Assembly (NCBI GenBank): GCA_943736015.1
Contig: OX031068.1
Coordinates: 24,064,296 to 24,128,295 of the forward strand
DNA length: 64,000 bases
Reading direction: 5' to 3'
From: Tridacna crocea
Lineage: Eukaryota; Mollusca; Bivalvia; Cardiida; Cardiidae
Position numbers and translations under genes: made by a program. Positions 20,215 to 30,392 of this stretch are shown here, piece by piece. The first letter of the stretch is position 1; every line of letters starts with the position of its first letter. The notes under the pieces were generated by a model. The model was not told where the DNA came from. It worked only from the letters and a program-made list of their open reading frames with translations, and did not search any database.

Positions 20215-21655
20215 AAACAAAAGGAAAACATGAGGGCCATGATGGCCCTGTATCGCTCCACTGGCTAATAACTAAAAACACTACAAGCCAAACATTACAA
20301 TATTTGGCCAATTGGTTCAAACTTGAGGACATACAAATTTTATTTATTTTATAATTATAAGATCCTACGAGAGAGTTATGACTCCCGGGCAAAGCCTATT
20401 TCTACTGCAAACTGCGCAAAGCCATAATTACTTGAATCCTGGTGGAGGTTCACAAGATAAAGCCCCATACCAAATAACACATGTCTAGAATGTTTGGTTA
20501 TAAACAACAAGATTTTCAAAGTTTTCTCAATAAAAGGCCCTGTAAAATATGAGACCCATGAGAAAGGGCTAAATTTAGTAGCCCTAGTCTTTATAATAGT
20601 TAGTAACAAGACGATTTATAAAGTTTTCACCATAAAAGCCCATGTAAAACTTGTGACCCTTGGTATTGGGACAAACTTGACCTCAAGGTTATGATTTGGA
20701 CCCTCCTGGCAGAGGCCCACTAGATAAAGCTACATGCAAAATTTGGTAGTCCTAGGCCTTATGGATATTTACAAGTAGATTTTTAAAACATTCCCAATAT
20801 GAGCCCACATAAAACTTGTGACCCACGGGGCCAGGCCAAATTTGACCCCAGGGCTATAATTTGGGCACTCTTGGTAGACAACTACTTGATAAAAATGCAT
20901 GTCAAATTTTGGTAGCCCTAGTTCCTATGGCTTAGTACGAGAAGATTTTTAAAGTTTTCCCAATATAAGCCCATATAAAACTTGTGACCCCCGGGGCCAG
21001 GCTGAATTTGACCCCAGGGCTATAATTTGGGCACCTTTGGTAGACAAACACTTAATAAAGATGCATGCCAAATTTGGCAGCCCTAGGCCCTATAGAGCCC
21101 ATATAAAACTTGTGACCCCCGCGGCCTGGCCAAATTTGACCCCAGGGCTATAATTTGGGCACTCTTGGTAGACAACCACTTGATAAAGATACATGCCAAA
21201 TTTGGTAGCCCTTGGCCCTATGGCTAGGTACCAGAAGGATTTTCAAGTTTTCCCTATATAAGCCCATATAAAAGTTTTGACCTCGGGGCTGGGCCAATTT
21301 TGACCCCATAGCTATTACTTGAAGGAACTTGGTAGAGGTCCAATACATAAAGCTACATACCAAATTTTGTAGCCCTAGGCCTTATGGTTTCAGAGAAGAT
21401 TTTTAAAAAATTTCAATATATTTTTGTTGCCATGGCAACCACAGTTTTTGAAGGAATAAAATTCTTTCAAGGAATTCTGAAGAGGACCATGGCAGAATCA
21501 TTTCTGTGAAGTTCCATCAAAATTGGAAGGGTACTTTCAGAGAAGAAGATGTTTGAAATTAAAGTTAATGCATGGACACACAACAGACACCGGGCCATGA
21601 CATAAGCGTGCTGGCCTTCGGCCTGTGGAGCTAAAAATTGCTCATCAAGAGAAGT
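20215..21655 (+). mobile_element. long element with tandem CCCATATAAAACTTGTGACC units
   Basis: Starts ATGAGGGCCATGATGGCCCT. Repeats of CCCATATAAAACTTGTGACC with GGCTATAATTTGGGCA recur at 20.6-21.3 kb with 130-165 bp spacing. Ends AACAGACACCGGGCCATGAC and a GGCCTTCGGCC hairpin. Same class as 18.5 kb, with a different unit. Confidence 0.7.
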
Positions 21656-21710
21656 TTTTCCACACTGTTTTGAAATACCGGTAGTATGCAAGAAGAAGAA
21701 AAAGAATCTG

Positions 21711-21898
21711 CAGAGCTCCAGATAAGTGATGGGAGTGATGGTATTCTAAATCCATTATTGCTATTTGATACCGTATGATGTGGACACTCATTAGATTCGT
21801 CTAGTTGAGACGATTCTAATGAGTACCTACAACATAGGGTTTAGTGGAGAGTAAGCAACATTTTCAATTTTAAAGCAAAATATCTATCTGGAGCTCTG
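21711..21898 (+). mobile_element. HP-D MITE
   Basis: CAGAGCTCCAGATAAGTGAT to CTATCTGGAGCTCTG, centre TTCGTCTAGTTGAGACGA. Confidence 0.85.
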
Positions 21899-22071
21899 GC
21901 TCAAGCTGCAAACAGCAACATGGTCTTCTAGTGATTCGTCTAGTTGAGACGATTCTAATGAGTACCTACAACATAGGGTTTAGTGGAGAATAAGCAACAT
22001 TTTCAATTTTAAAGCAAAATATCTATCTGGAGCTCTGGCTCAAGCTGCAAACAGCAGGATGGTAACAAACC
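21794..22071. repeat. 139-bp tandem duplication of HP-D right half and flank
   Basis: GATTCGTCTAGTTGAGACGA starts at 21794 and again at 21933. The two 139-bp units differ at only a few positions, so the duplication is recent. Confidence 0.88.
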
Positions 22072-22137
22072 ATAAGCAAGAACAGGAAACCATAAACAAG
22101 ACTAGGCCAGTGAATATATGACTTCAGTTGTGAATCA

Positions 22138-22143
22138 TTTTAT
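22138..22143 (-). terminator. candidate poly(A) signal for COMMD2
   Basis: TTTATT on the plus strand reads AATAAA on the minus strand, about 1.4 kb beyond the COMMD2 stop. I noticed no canonical signal closer to the stop. If used, the 3' UTR would contain several hairpin elements. Inference only. Confidence 0.25.
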
Positions 22144-22345
22144 TAAACAGTTATCAAAAATAATACAAATACAGTAATTGATTGCACATATCAAATTATA
22201 CACAATGAAATAATATTCCAACAACTAAGATGCATGCTTCAGTTTGATAAAAAAAAAGCCAAAGCCTGTTTTCAATGAAAGAAGTCTCCTATTTCACCTG
22301 AAATCTGCTGATAGACTAGGCTTTCAAATGAATTTGAGTTTGTTA

Positions 22346-22576
22346 TTTAAATCTTTACCAAAATATAAAATTTAGGCCTACACAAAATTGAAAGCATTTG
22401 GAAATGAAATATCAATTGCAATGCACATGATGATTTTTCTGTTTAATAAGGTAGAAAACATTGTGGGGGAAAAAGAGAAAATGCTGGTTACCAGCATTTT
22501 CTCCATTTCCCTCAATGTTTTCAAAAGCTGTTTTCTTGAAGGTTGTTAAAAGCCAGGACTGTGTGGTAAAAAGTTA
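22346..22576 (-). mobile_element. HP-A copy, A1
   Basis: TTAAATCTTTACCAAAATAT to GTGTGGTAAAAAGTTAA, hairpin with GGTTACC. Confidence 0.82.
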
Positions 22577-22638
22577 AGACTCCTACCACTTACAGTCATA
22601 CTTTCATGACATTGTCAAATGCGGAGTTAAAACAATGT

Positions 22639-22866
22639 TTAACTCTTTACCACACAATCCTGACTTTTAACGACCCTGTGAAAGAAGCCTTTTGAAAACA
22701 TTGTGGGAAAAGGAGAAAATGCTGGTAACCAGCATTTTCTCCTTTTCCCACAATGTTTTCTACCCTTCCCAAAACAAATTTCAGTTCTTCAGTCACTTTT
22801 ATCTTGTCGTCTGCAAATGCTTTCAATTTAGACCAGTCTAAAATTTTGTCGTTCAGTAAAGAGTTA
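22639..22866 (+). mobile_element. HP-A copy, A1, near consensus
   Basis: TTAACTCTTTACCACACAAT to GTTCAGTAAAGAGTTAA with a perfect 33-bp-arm hairpin. Confidence 0.92.
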
Positions 22867-22951
22867 AGACACAACTGAGCTAACAAACAGACTTATCTCA
22901 ATTAACAGACTTACGAGTATTATTTCGCAGAGTTGAATCCCATATATTGTG

Positions 22952-23180
22952 TTAACTCCTTACTCCATAGATATTCATTTCTACGCATTGCTTGTAGGAG
23001 CCTTTGGAAAACATTGTGGCAAAAGGTGAAATTGCTCGTGATGACCAATTTCACTTTTGGCCACAATGTTTTCTACACTATCAAAAGCTGTCATATACAC
23101 AAAAGAAACGGCTTCATCCTTGCTGTTGTTTAGGAACAATTAGAGATACCATAGAAATGCCTTATGGGGTAACGGGTTAA
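22952..23180 (+). mobile_element. HP-A copy, A3
   Basis: TTAACTCCTTACTCCATAGA to ATGGGGTAACGGGTTAA; stem GGTGAAATTGCTCG with one arm altered (GATGACCAATTTC). Confidence 0.88.
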
Positions 23181-23201
23181 CCCAGGACTTGAGAAGTAAT
23201 G

Positions 23202-23431
23202 TTAATTCTTTACGATACAATAGAATTTTGGACTCTGCCAAATTGAAAGCATTTGCAGACAAAAAATTATTGTAGCTCAAATAATGATTTCCATGTTTGA
23301 TAGGGCAGAAAATGTTGATGGAAAAGGAGAAAATGCTGGCTGCTGGTATTTTCTCTTTTTCCTACGATATTTTTAAAAGGGTTCTCTCTTCAGGTTGTTA
23401 AATGTCGTGACTGCATCGTTATGAGTTATAA
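23202..23431 (-). mobile_element. HP-A copy, diverged
   Basis: TTAATTCTTTACGATACAAT start, apex GCTGGCTGCTGG, right end ATGAGTTATAA. Confidence 0.65.
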
Positions 23432-23564
23432 CACCTTGTTGCTTGGTAAAGGGTTTTAAGTTGCAGAGAAATGGCTAACAAAGTAAGAATGGCTCCTAAA
23501 ATCATTTAACAATATACATGTATTCGAAATACATGTCAATGGAATATAAACAGAGCTGTCTCTT

Positions 23565-23762
23565 TCATTTGATATTTCTGACAATTCTCCGACAATATGG
23601 TGACTTCATTTCTTGTAAAGCCTCATCTAGAACCTTAGTTAGATGTAGAAGATTGACAGGGTCTGTCTGTAACAGCTGTGTGTGTACCTGCCCGCCCTCT
23701 TGTGTGTGCAGTTTGAAGGTAATGTTTGGCGACACTTGGTGGCGCAGTGAACGGCTTGCCAG
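23565..23762 (-). CDS. COMMD2: COMMD2 exon 5 (C-terminal COMM domain, stop codon)
   Basis: Last coding exon, residues 135-199 of 199, ending in TGA. It opens after acceptor tatttatAG with LASRSLRHQV and ends YCRRIVRNIK, both strongly reminiscent of vertebrate COMMD2 (LASRSLRQQ..., CRRVVRNIK). It carries most of the COMM domain, the roughly 70-residue leucine-rich C-terminal module through which COMMD proteins form the ring of the COMMD/CCDC22/CCDC93 (Commander) complex in endosomal recycling. Function is from family knowledge; frame, splice site and stop are seen directly. The phase-0 join to exon 4 is exact. Confidence 0.93.
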   Translation of the reverse strand: MASRSLRHQVSPNITFKLHTQEGGQVHTQLLQTDPVNLLHLTKVLDEALQEMKSPYCRRIVRNIK

Positions 23763-23850
23763 CTATAAATAGAAAAGATACCCAGCCAAAAATCTTCAGG
23801 CATAAACGATAGAAATAAGTAAATAAGGGATAATTCATTATTTGTTTATT

Positions 23851-24054
23851 TTAACCCTCAGCTGCCAAGTGACCTTTTGTGAACAGTGTAGATCAAGATC
23901 AGACTGCACAAAATATGCAGTCTGATCTTGGATCTACACTGTCAGATAAGGAGATATTATTCCCTAAAACATAACTTTGAACTAGCAACATTTGGGGGTT
24001 TACTATCGAAATGAGAATTTCATTTCAGTTACAATACAGCAGGCTGAGAGTTAA
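23851..24054 (-). mobile_element. HP-C copy, full length
   Basis: TTAACCCTCAGCTGCCAAGT to CAGGCTGAGAGTTAA. The palindrome is AGATCAAGATCAGACTGCAC with its inverse. With 41588-41794 it shows that HP-C too is a TTAA-ended element of about 205 bp. Confidence 0.85.
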
Positions 24055-24177
24055 AATTGAGTCACGTTTTAAAAATTTGTTTCACATTCAAGACCTGAAG
24101 CTCCAATAGCAGTCAAAAATAGACAACCAAGGTGTCAAAATACATTTGAGTTTAAATCATACATCTTAAGATTATTC

Positions 24178-24407
24178 TTAACCCATTACCACACAATCCC
24201 TACTTTTGACTACCCTGAGAAAGAAGCCTTTAGAAAACATTGTGGGCAAAGGAGAAAATGCTGGTAACCAGCTTTTTCTCCTTTTCCTATGAGGTTTTCT
24301 ACCCTTCACAAAACAAATTTTGCATTTTCAGTCAACTTTAATTTGTCATCTGCAATGCTTTCCATTTGGGCAAGCCTAAAATATTGCTGTTTAGTATTGA
24401 TTTAATA
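24178..24407 (+). mobile_element. HP-A copy, A1
   Basis: TTAACCCATTACCACACAAT start; right arm eroded (CCTTTTCCTATGAGG); end GTTTAGTATTGATTTAA. Confidence 0.8.
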
Positions 24408-24409
24408 GT

Positions 24410-25020
24410 ATGGACATTATTGTGAAGATGAAAATCTGTTATTGTGCACTCAGTCTGTGTGTTAGCTGCTGGCACAAAAATGAGTTTTAAGACCATGTAA
24501 AAAGTAGAAATACATCATGGTGACCTTTCAACTTTTGAGCTACATTTAAAATTAATTTTTCTGCCAGCGACTCACACTTAGACTGACCCTACAGCAACAA
24601 CATATTGTCATCTCCACAGTAATTTCCACAATTTCAAAAGGTATAATTTATTTCTAAATGTGTTTTACATCTGTATTGTTTCATATGGCCACTATTTGGG
24701 CTTCAAAGCATAATGCAATTCCTATCTGAGGAGGTAGTTGCAGATGATCATATTTTCTACTTTTCCACAATGTTTTCTACCATTTTAAGTAATTTTGACC
24801 CTTGGATATTTCTCTTTGACTCATGGTAATTACATTTTGACCCTAGGAAATTTGGGTCCAAGAGTCAATGACTCATGGGATTCTGGGCCTACTGAGAACC
24901 CTGGTTTATGAGAAGAATCCACTCATTTGAACAACATCTAACTTTTCTTCAACAAATGCTGGGAAACAATCATGCAGACTTTATAAATGAAGAAGTAATG
25001 CATTCTGTAATTAAAACTCT
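24410..25020. other. COMMD2 intron 4, no repeat recognised
   Basis: AT-rich; a lone ACTTTTCCACAATGTTTTCT at about 24760 resembles an HP-A right arm, nothing more. Confidence 0.4.
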
Positions 25021-25025
25021 TTTAC

Positions 25026-25199
25026 CTCAACATCGAACCTCCATTCTAAATTATGATAATGAGGTAGATCCATGGACATTTCACTGAGTATATTTCTTAT
25101 CTCTTTTCTATGTGTAAGATAGAGCTGCAGCAGTTCCTGCCGTCTCTCTTCAGAAAACCCCAGCGTCATAATGGAGTCTTGAAAGTCAATCTCACTAAT
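25026..25199 (-). CDS. COMMD2: COMMD2 exon 4
   Basis: 58 codons, residues 77-134, phase 0 at both ends, acceptor tttcAG and donor GAG|GTAAAA. Translation begins ISEIDFQDSIMTLGFSEE and contains LLQLYLTHRKEIRNILSE and LPHYHNLEWRFDVE. The LEWR-D motif at the end marks the start of the COMM domain. The match to vertebrate COMMD2 (ELDFQDSVFVLGFSEE, YHNLEWRLDV) is close enough to separate it from the other nine COMMD paralogues. No frame damage. Confidence 0.95.
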
Positions 25200-25281
25200 C
25201 TGAAATACAAAATACATGTATTATATATTTGTTTCTATATTGCAGCAATTTATAAAGGCCATGCTCTGGCAAAAGGGAGGT

Positions 25282-25425
25282 TTAACTTTCACTAAACAAT
25301 CCCAAGTTTTAAATCCCCTAAAGTAGACAGCTTTCGAAATTATTGCAGGAAAAGAGAAAATGCCGGTAACCAGCATTTTCTCCTTTTTACCTTAGTGTGT
25401 TATCTATCTTATCCAAAAACGCACT
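25282..25425 (+). mobile_element. HP-A fragment, decayed
   Basis: TTAACTTTCACTAAACAATC start and hairpin (ATGCCGGTAACCAGCAT); the 3' half is lost. Confidence 0.6.
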
Positions 25426-25690
25426 AGTCTTATTATATGATACTTTGATTTCCAGATTTCAGTGGATGTAAGCCTTTTACAAGAAAAGTCAACGTTTCCA
25501 GTTCTAAACATGAGGAGGTCTCCACATTTAGAACCCTTTTTTTTTTTTTAAATTTATGACTGTATTTTACATAAATGTTGTGCAATATCAAACAAGTACC
25601 ATTTCACAAATCCGATAACCATATTTTTGCCAAAATACCAGGGGGTCCGGACCCCCGGTTCCCCCTCTGGATCCGCCCATGCTGTAATGG

Positions 25691-25918
25691 TTAACCCTTT
25701 ACTCCATAGATACTAATTTCTACGCATTACTTGTAGGAGCCTTCGGAAAACACTGTGGCAAAAGGTGAAATGGCTCATGACAAGCAGTTTCACATTTTGT
25801 CACAATGTTTTCTATACTATCAACAGGTGTCATATAGATACAAGAAACAGCTTTATCCTTGCTGTTATTTAGGGTCATTTAGAGATACCATAGAAATGCA
25901 TTGTGGGGTAAAGGGTTA
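25691..25918 (+). mobile_element. HP-A copy, A3, in COMMD2 intron
   Basis: TTAACCCTTTACTCCATAGA to TGGGGTAAAGGGTTAA; stem arms have drifted (GGTGAAATGGCTCATGACAA). Confidence 0.88.
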
Positions 25919-25939
25919 AGGATTCAGATTTAGACCTAC

Positions 25940-26022
25940 CATGAGTTTTGAACTCTCTGACAGCAGGAACATCAATCCTTCCACACCATGTTGCACTGTT
26001 TCAGGCGTTACACCAAGCTTTT
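25940..26022 (-). CDS. COMMD2: COMMD2 exon 3
   Basis: 83 nt: two bases complete Gln49, then 27 codons KLGVTPETVQHGVEGLMFLL...SSKLM, donor ATG|GTAGGT, acceptor ttacccccAG. This is the conserved VQHGVEGL segment of the helical N-terminal domain of COMMD2. An A3-type hairpin element ends 21 bp downstream of this exon in the intron (25691-25918). Confidence 0.93.
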
Positions 26023-26489
26023 CTGGGGGTAAAATAACTGATAGTTTAGCAAACTCTAGATAAATATCACCAACAACAGATTACTTTTGTATCAACAATT
26101 AGAACTTAACAAACCCATTTTCACCTGTATGCATGTGTAACATCTTTTCACAAATTATTGATAGATAAATATGTGTAAAAATATTTTCAAACATGTTTTG
26201 CAGATAAGTTTTTCATTCACATAGATATACTAAACCTTTACTCTTCTGTATCTTTATTACGCTATTTTCAGTCTTCTGCTGTAAATTTATCTCAGGAGGT
26301 CATAGGATGATATATGTAGTTCTTGTTTTGCCTACTTCAAAGTTTTGTCAAGTAAACTAATCATGCAACTGAATAAAAGCTGTATCAAAATGTTACCTGT
26401 CAGTACACATGTATATGGAATACATGTATATAGTATTTGCACACTAAAAGCAAAATTACCAGATCTGTCTTTGAAAGGGGAGGCAACAT

Positions 26490-26755
26490 TATCTCCTACT
26501 AGATGGCATCCTATTAATACCTATTTGTCTAATTTGGGCATCCTGGGTACAGAATTGAACCACTTACCTACACGACAAACGTTACTTTAAATTTCAAACT
26601 GAAGTAAACCATCACTCATTAAAATGCTACCTGGTGACATTCACTCAGCTATGATCAGAAGTTTAGAGAAATCTGGGGCTTTAACAGGCCTGATTTTTCC
26701 TCAAATGTACTGATAAAAAACATTTTCTCCATTGCTACTTTTGGTGAAGGATTGA
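26490..26755 (-). mobile_element. single arm of the foldback element
   Basis: CTAGATGGCATCCTATTAAT through GGGCATCCTGGGTACAGAAT to CCATTGCTACTTTT, matching one arm of 4900-5615. Confidence 0.7.
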
Positions 26756-26771
26756 GTTGTTTATGACAACC

Positions 26772-27006
26772 TTAAGCCTTTACCAAACAAGCCTCAGTTT
26801 TTATTACCCTGGGATAGAAGCCTTTTAAAAACATTGTTGGAAAAGGAGAAAATGCTGGTGCTGGTAACCAGCATTTTCTCCTTTCCCCACAATGTTTTCT
26901 GCCCTGCTATAAACATATTTCAATTTTTGAGTTACATCTATTTTGTCGTCTGCAAGTGCTATCAATTTGGACCAGTCTAAAATTTTATTGTTTGGTAAAG
27001 AGGTAA
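26772..27006 (+). mobile_element. HP-A copy, A1
   Basis: TTAAGCCTTTACCAAACAAG to TTTGGTAAAGAGGTAA; the apex contains an extra GCTGGT (GCTGGTGCTGGTAACCAGC). Confidence 0.83.
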
Positions 27007-27043
27007 AATGATAATGGAACTAAGAACATATACATGTACTTAC

Positions 27044-27121
27044 GAGCAGCAGACTGGTACACTTTTGCATTGGACCCTTTTCTGATGAATTCTAGACTGA
27101 TCCGACAGAATTCCTGTAAAA
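27044..27121 (-). CDS. COMMD2: COMMD2 exon 2
   Basis: 78 nt: two bases complete Val23, then 25 codons LQEFCRISLEFIRKGSNAKV..., ending with the first base of codon 49. Acceptor cttctttcAG, donor C|GTAAGT. It corresponds to the EF-RI--EF-R-G-N-K-Y stretch of vertebrate COMMD2. Phases with exons 1 and 3 agree. Confidence 0.92.
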
Positions 27122-27699
27122 CTGAAAGAAGATAGAGAGCATGCATACTAGTATGAAGATAAAATGACTATTCGCCATGTGACAAGTCTCAGATGAACCA
27201 TTTGTAAAGAGGATTTGAGACTGGATAACAACTAGTTATAATTCAATGATAAAAGAAAAATAAGAATAATAATATGTGTTAGAAAATCCTTGACTCACTT
27301 TATGAGAGCTCTTACAACTGATCTCTATATTCATCACATATTAACAATTGCTAGGAACATGTTCTAAGACCTAAAAAAATTGTGTTTAGAGTTTCCCAAT
27401 CTTACCTAGAAAATGCTGCCGACTCTAGACTTTTTTTGGCCATGACTGAAAAAAACTATCTGTTGAGAATGATTTCACCATATGTTCCATGTAAAAGTTC
27501 TCGGAAAAAAAATCCCTACCTAGTACCTACCCTAGCTAGAGTATCTCGAACTGAAACCCTTATTACAGATTTTTTTTTAGGCCTTAGCCTCAACCATGCA
27601 TTTGTCATTGTTGATTATGTATAATGGGTGCCGAATATAACCTGAGGAAATGAATATGGTGCCAAACTGTAAGTCAATCATGTCTAGTCTGGTTACCAG

Positions 27700-27929
27700 T
27701 TAACCCATTACCACACAATCCCTACTTCTGACGGCTCTGAGGAAGAAGCCTTTTGAAAACACTGTAGAAAAAGGAGAAAATGCTGGTAACCAGCATTTTC
27801 TCCGTTTTCCCACTGTGTTTTCTACCCTTCCCAGAACAAATTTCAATTTTTCAGTCACCTTTATTTTGTCCTCTGCAAATACTTTCAATTTGAACCAGTC
27901 TAAAATTTTGTCACGTGGTAATGAGTTAA
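27700..27929 (+). mobile_element. HP-A copy, A1
   Basis: TTAACCCATTACCACACAAT to CGTGGTAATGAGTTAA; shares its terminal TTAA with the next copy. Confidence 0.9.
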
Positions 27930-28149
27930 ACTCTCTACCACAAGATTAAAATCTCAGACTTTTCCAAATTGAAAGCATCTGAAGATGACAATTTAAATGT
28001 TGCTCAAATGGTGTAATGAATCTTTGAATAGGTAGAAAATATTGAGGGAAAGGAAAAAATGCTGTTTACCAGCATTTTCTCTTTTTCCTTAATTTTTTTA
28101 ACGAGTTCTCAAAGGTTGTTAAAACCAGGTATTGTATAGTAAAGTGTTG
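27926..28149 (-). mobile_element. HP-A copy, diverged
   Basis: Starts at the TTAA that ends the previous copy, and ends ATAGTAAAGTGTTGA. Confidence 0.75.
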
Positions 28150-28155
28150 AATCTT

Positions 28156-28452
28156 TTTATGGTTGATTGATTGTATGGTGTTTAACGCTATTTTCAACAT
28201 TATCACAACTATATCACGGTGGTCAGTGCACCTATCCATACTTTCCTGGAGTACCGGTACTCCACACAATTTTCCTTCCAAGTTCCAAGCCACTGGCTGC
28301 TTTCCCCATAACCATCATCGAAACAATGGTCAGCGGTGGGAGAGGAATAAATCCTGTCGCAATGACTATCTTCAATTCTCAGAAAGGAATTGGCCGAGCC
28401 GGAGATCAAACTCACGACTCTCAAGTCCTACATGCTACTAACTGAGATAGCA
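28156..28452 (-). mobile_element. tRNA-derived SINE, family 2
   Basis: The minus strand starts near the A/B-box-like head (GAGAGTCGTGAGTTTGATCT) and ends GTTAAACACCATACAATC. Same body as 36776 and 47557 (ATTGTTTCGATGATGGTTAT). Confidence 0.7.
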
Positions 28453-29002
28453 GGGTTAGGCTTAAATCTTTTTTTGAAAATAGATTACCCCGCTACATAC
28501 ATATACGTACACAAAGGAGGAAAAGCTGGTAAAAATCAAGACTCATAATCCTGTAAATACAAAAAGGTCCGACCATTACCAAATGTCATTCTTTAATCCA
28601 ATTTTGGTTCATGTTTCTACCAAAGATCATACTTTGCAAAAGGTCGTACTGTTACGTTGAATGATTCATCCAAACATCTCAATTCTTATCAATTAAATGC
28701 TGTGCAGTGCATTAGCAAGTAATCCCACCATTATTGAGGTGGAGTTTTAATATATGAATAAGCCTCAAGGAAGAAGAATGTATGACACCGGACCGTAAAT
28801 ATTACACATGTTCCAGGTTCAAGTAGTACTCAGGTTCAATAAATAATCTTTTAAAAAGGAACTCGAATTGGTCATGCGCGATAGAGTTAAGGGGGTCTAG
28901 ATTCTTTGCTACATCTTAAGTTAAGTTGAGTAAAGCGACTTTCAGTGATATCACGAAAACTGAATACTATGCGTTAAAACTCGATTTTTTGTGTCAAGTT
29001 AC
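28453..29002. other. COMMD2 intron 1, no repeat recognised
   Basis: Mixed-composition DNA beside the first exon; no open frame or family recognised. Confidence 0.4.
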
Positions 29003-29069
29003 CTGCTAAATCGATTTCTGTTAAAAACGAAAGATGTTGTTTGTGTTTATCATCAAACATGAGCAACAT
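29003..29069 (-). CDS. COMMD2: COMMD2 exon 1 (start codon)
   Basis: 67 nt from ATG to donor G|GTAACT. It encodes MLLMFDDKHKQHLSFLTEID-LA plus one base of Val23, matching vertebrate COMMD2 which starts MLLELSEEHKEHLAFL. A second in-frame ATG (codon 4) follows, but the first fits the family start. With this exon the protein is 199 residues, the vertebrate length. Too short to be found as an open frame; located by phase and homology. The opposite-strand gene begins within about 100 bp. Confidence 0.9.
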
Positions 29070-29168
29070 CTTTGGACTTCAATAGGAATACACGCATGTA
29101 ATAAGTAAATTGTTTTCTACATCAACGCCCCGGAAATTGAATACTGAATCGGCTTGCACCCGGCTCTC
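29070..29168. promoter_or_regulatory. short head-to-head interval between COMMD2 and the CEP63-like gene
   Basis: About 100 bp separate the COMMD2 ATG (minus) from the first ATG of the probable 5' exon of the plus-strand gene. No repeat family is recognisable between them, although almost everything around is repeat. Such spacing usually means one bidirectional promoter. No TATA box was identified. Confidence 0.5.
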
Positions 29169-29216
29169 ATGGAATTTACCCTGAAGCTGGGCAACAGTTC
29201 AAACAGCGGAAACGCG
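29140..29216 (+). other. probable 5' untranslated exon of the CEP63-like gene, with a uORF
   Basis: A consensus donor (AACGCG|GTAAGT) follows a short stretch starting near 29140; the true left end is unknown. It contains ATG at 29169 giving 16 codons (MEFTLKLGNSSNSGNA). Spliced to the 32213 acceptor that frame stops after nine more codons, so the ATG would be an upstream ORF. The CEP63 frame is open here but has no Met. Role inferred from position and donor quality. Confidence 0.45.
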
Positions 29217-29633
29217 GTAAGTTAAACGGTGAAAGTAAACAAACAAGAACATGATAAAACATCATTGTGAAAACGATCCCGCTAAGCAAATAGTCATTTG
29301 ATGTAAGGCTGAGCCAATTATTTACTTTAATCATGTTACTATTTGGTGTAACATTGTTGCAGACTAACCGACAGGCTTCCACATATTTTCACAGAACCTG
29401 TAGGAACTTGCCCCAAAATTAACAATGCGAAACATCTCGTTTTAACAAGATTCCCTGAAGCAAAACTTATCTTTATTGTCCGACTTTAGAAGATAAGATC
29501 AGCGTGTTTTCACACGTATGTGCAGTTTAATGCCAAAAATCTCTTATTTGTGACACATTAAAAATGGAGTGGATGGATTCTAATGGTTTGTTATGCACAC
29601 TTGACATTTAACTGTCATCGACCCTGAAAGCAC

Positions 29634-29861
29634 TTAACTCTTTACCAAACAAGCCCGTGTTTTTACATGTCTGCAGCAAAAGTCTTTTGAAAACACTGTG
29701 GGAAAAGGAGAAATTGCTCGTAACGAGCAATTTCTCCTTTTCCCACAGTGTTTCCTACCCTTTTCAAGAGATTTGTACCATTATCTCCAAATCTAGAATT
29801 GTCCTCTGCAAACTCTTTCCATTTGGAAGAGTCCAAAATTTGTTGTTAAGGAAAGGGTTAA
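29634..29861 (+). mobile_element. HP-A copy, A2
   Basis: TTAACTCTTTACCAAACAAG to GTTAAGGAAAGGGTTAA, perfect hairpin with GGAGAAATTGCTCGTAACGA. Its TTAA is shared with the next copy. Confidence 0.9.
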
Positions 29862-30061
29862 CTCTTTACCAAACAACAAAGTTTTGGACTTTTTCAAATT
29901 CAAAGCATTTGCAGATAACAAAATGAAGAGGAGTCAAAAACTAAAATAAATTTCGGAAGAATAGAAATTGTGGGCAAATGCTGCTGACCAGCATTTTCTC
30001 AATTTCCATAATGTTTACAGACGGCGTCTTTCAAAGGGTTGTTAAAAGTTGGGAGTGGTTA
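29858..30061 (-). mobile_element. HP-A copy, A1, hairpin shortened
   Basis: TTAACTCTTTACCAAACAAC to GTGGTTAATGGTTA; left arm reduced to GTGGGCAAATGCTGCTGACC. Confidence 0.78.
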
Positions 30062-30084
30062 ATGGTTAGACTTTATTATGTTGC

Positions 30085-30145
30085 TTCAACAGACATTGCA
30101 GATCAAAATGGATGGAAAATGCAGTCTGATCGCAGATCATAGATA
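30085..30145 (+). mobile_element. HP-C fragment
   Basis: CATTGCAGATCAAAATGGAT ... TGCAGTCTGATCGCAGATCA, decayed palindrome. Confidence 0.4.
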
Positions 30146-30195
30146 GCTGCATTGTGATACATGTATATTCTCCTAAAACAACAATTGAAATGTTG

Positions 30196-30392
30196 AAAAT
30201 TCATATTGAAATACTTCAGCCTTTGAAAACATCATGGCTAAAAGAGAAACTGCTGGTAACCAGCATTTTTTCTTGTTTCCAAAATTGTTTTATACTCTAT
30301 CAAAGGCAAATCTTACAACTCACATTTGTCATCTGCAAGTGCTTTTAATGCAGACAAATCTAGAACTCTTCATGTAGTAAAGAGTGCATTAA
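30196..30392 (+). mobile_element. HP-A copy, decayed
   Basis: CCTTTGAAAACATCATGGCT with GGTAACC apex to TAGTAAAGAGTGCATTAA. Confidence 0.6.

Noticed and set aside
22639-23431. CRISPR-like repeat-spacer array
   Set aside because: The repeats are 200+ bp, inverted, TTAA-ended and irregularly spaced in eukaryotic introns.
29169-29216. ATG of MEFTLKLGNSSNSGNA as the CEP63 start
   Set aside because: It ends in phase 0; joined to the 32213 exon it stops after nine codons, and joined directly to 33847 it also stops. Kept only as a uORF.
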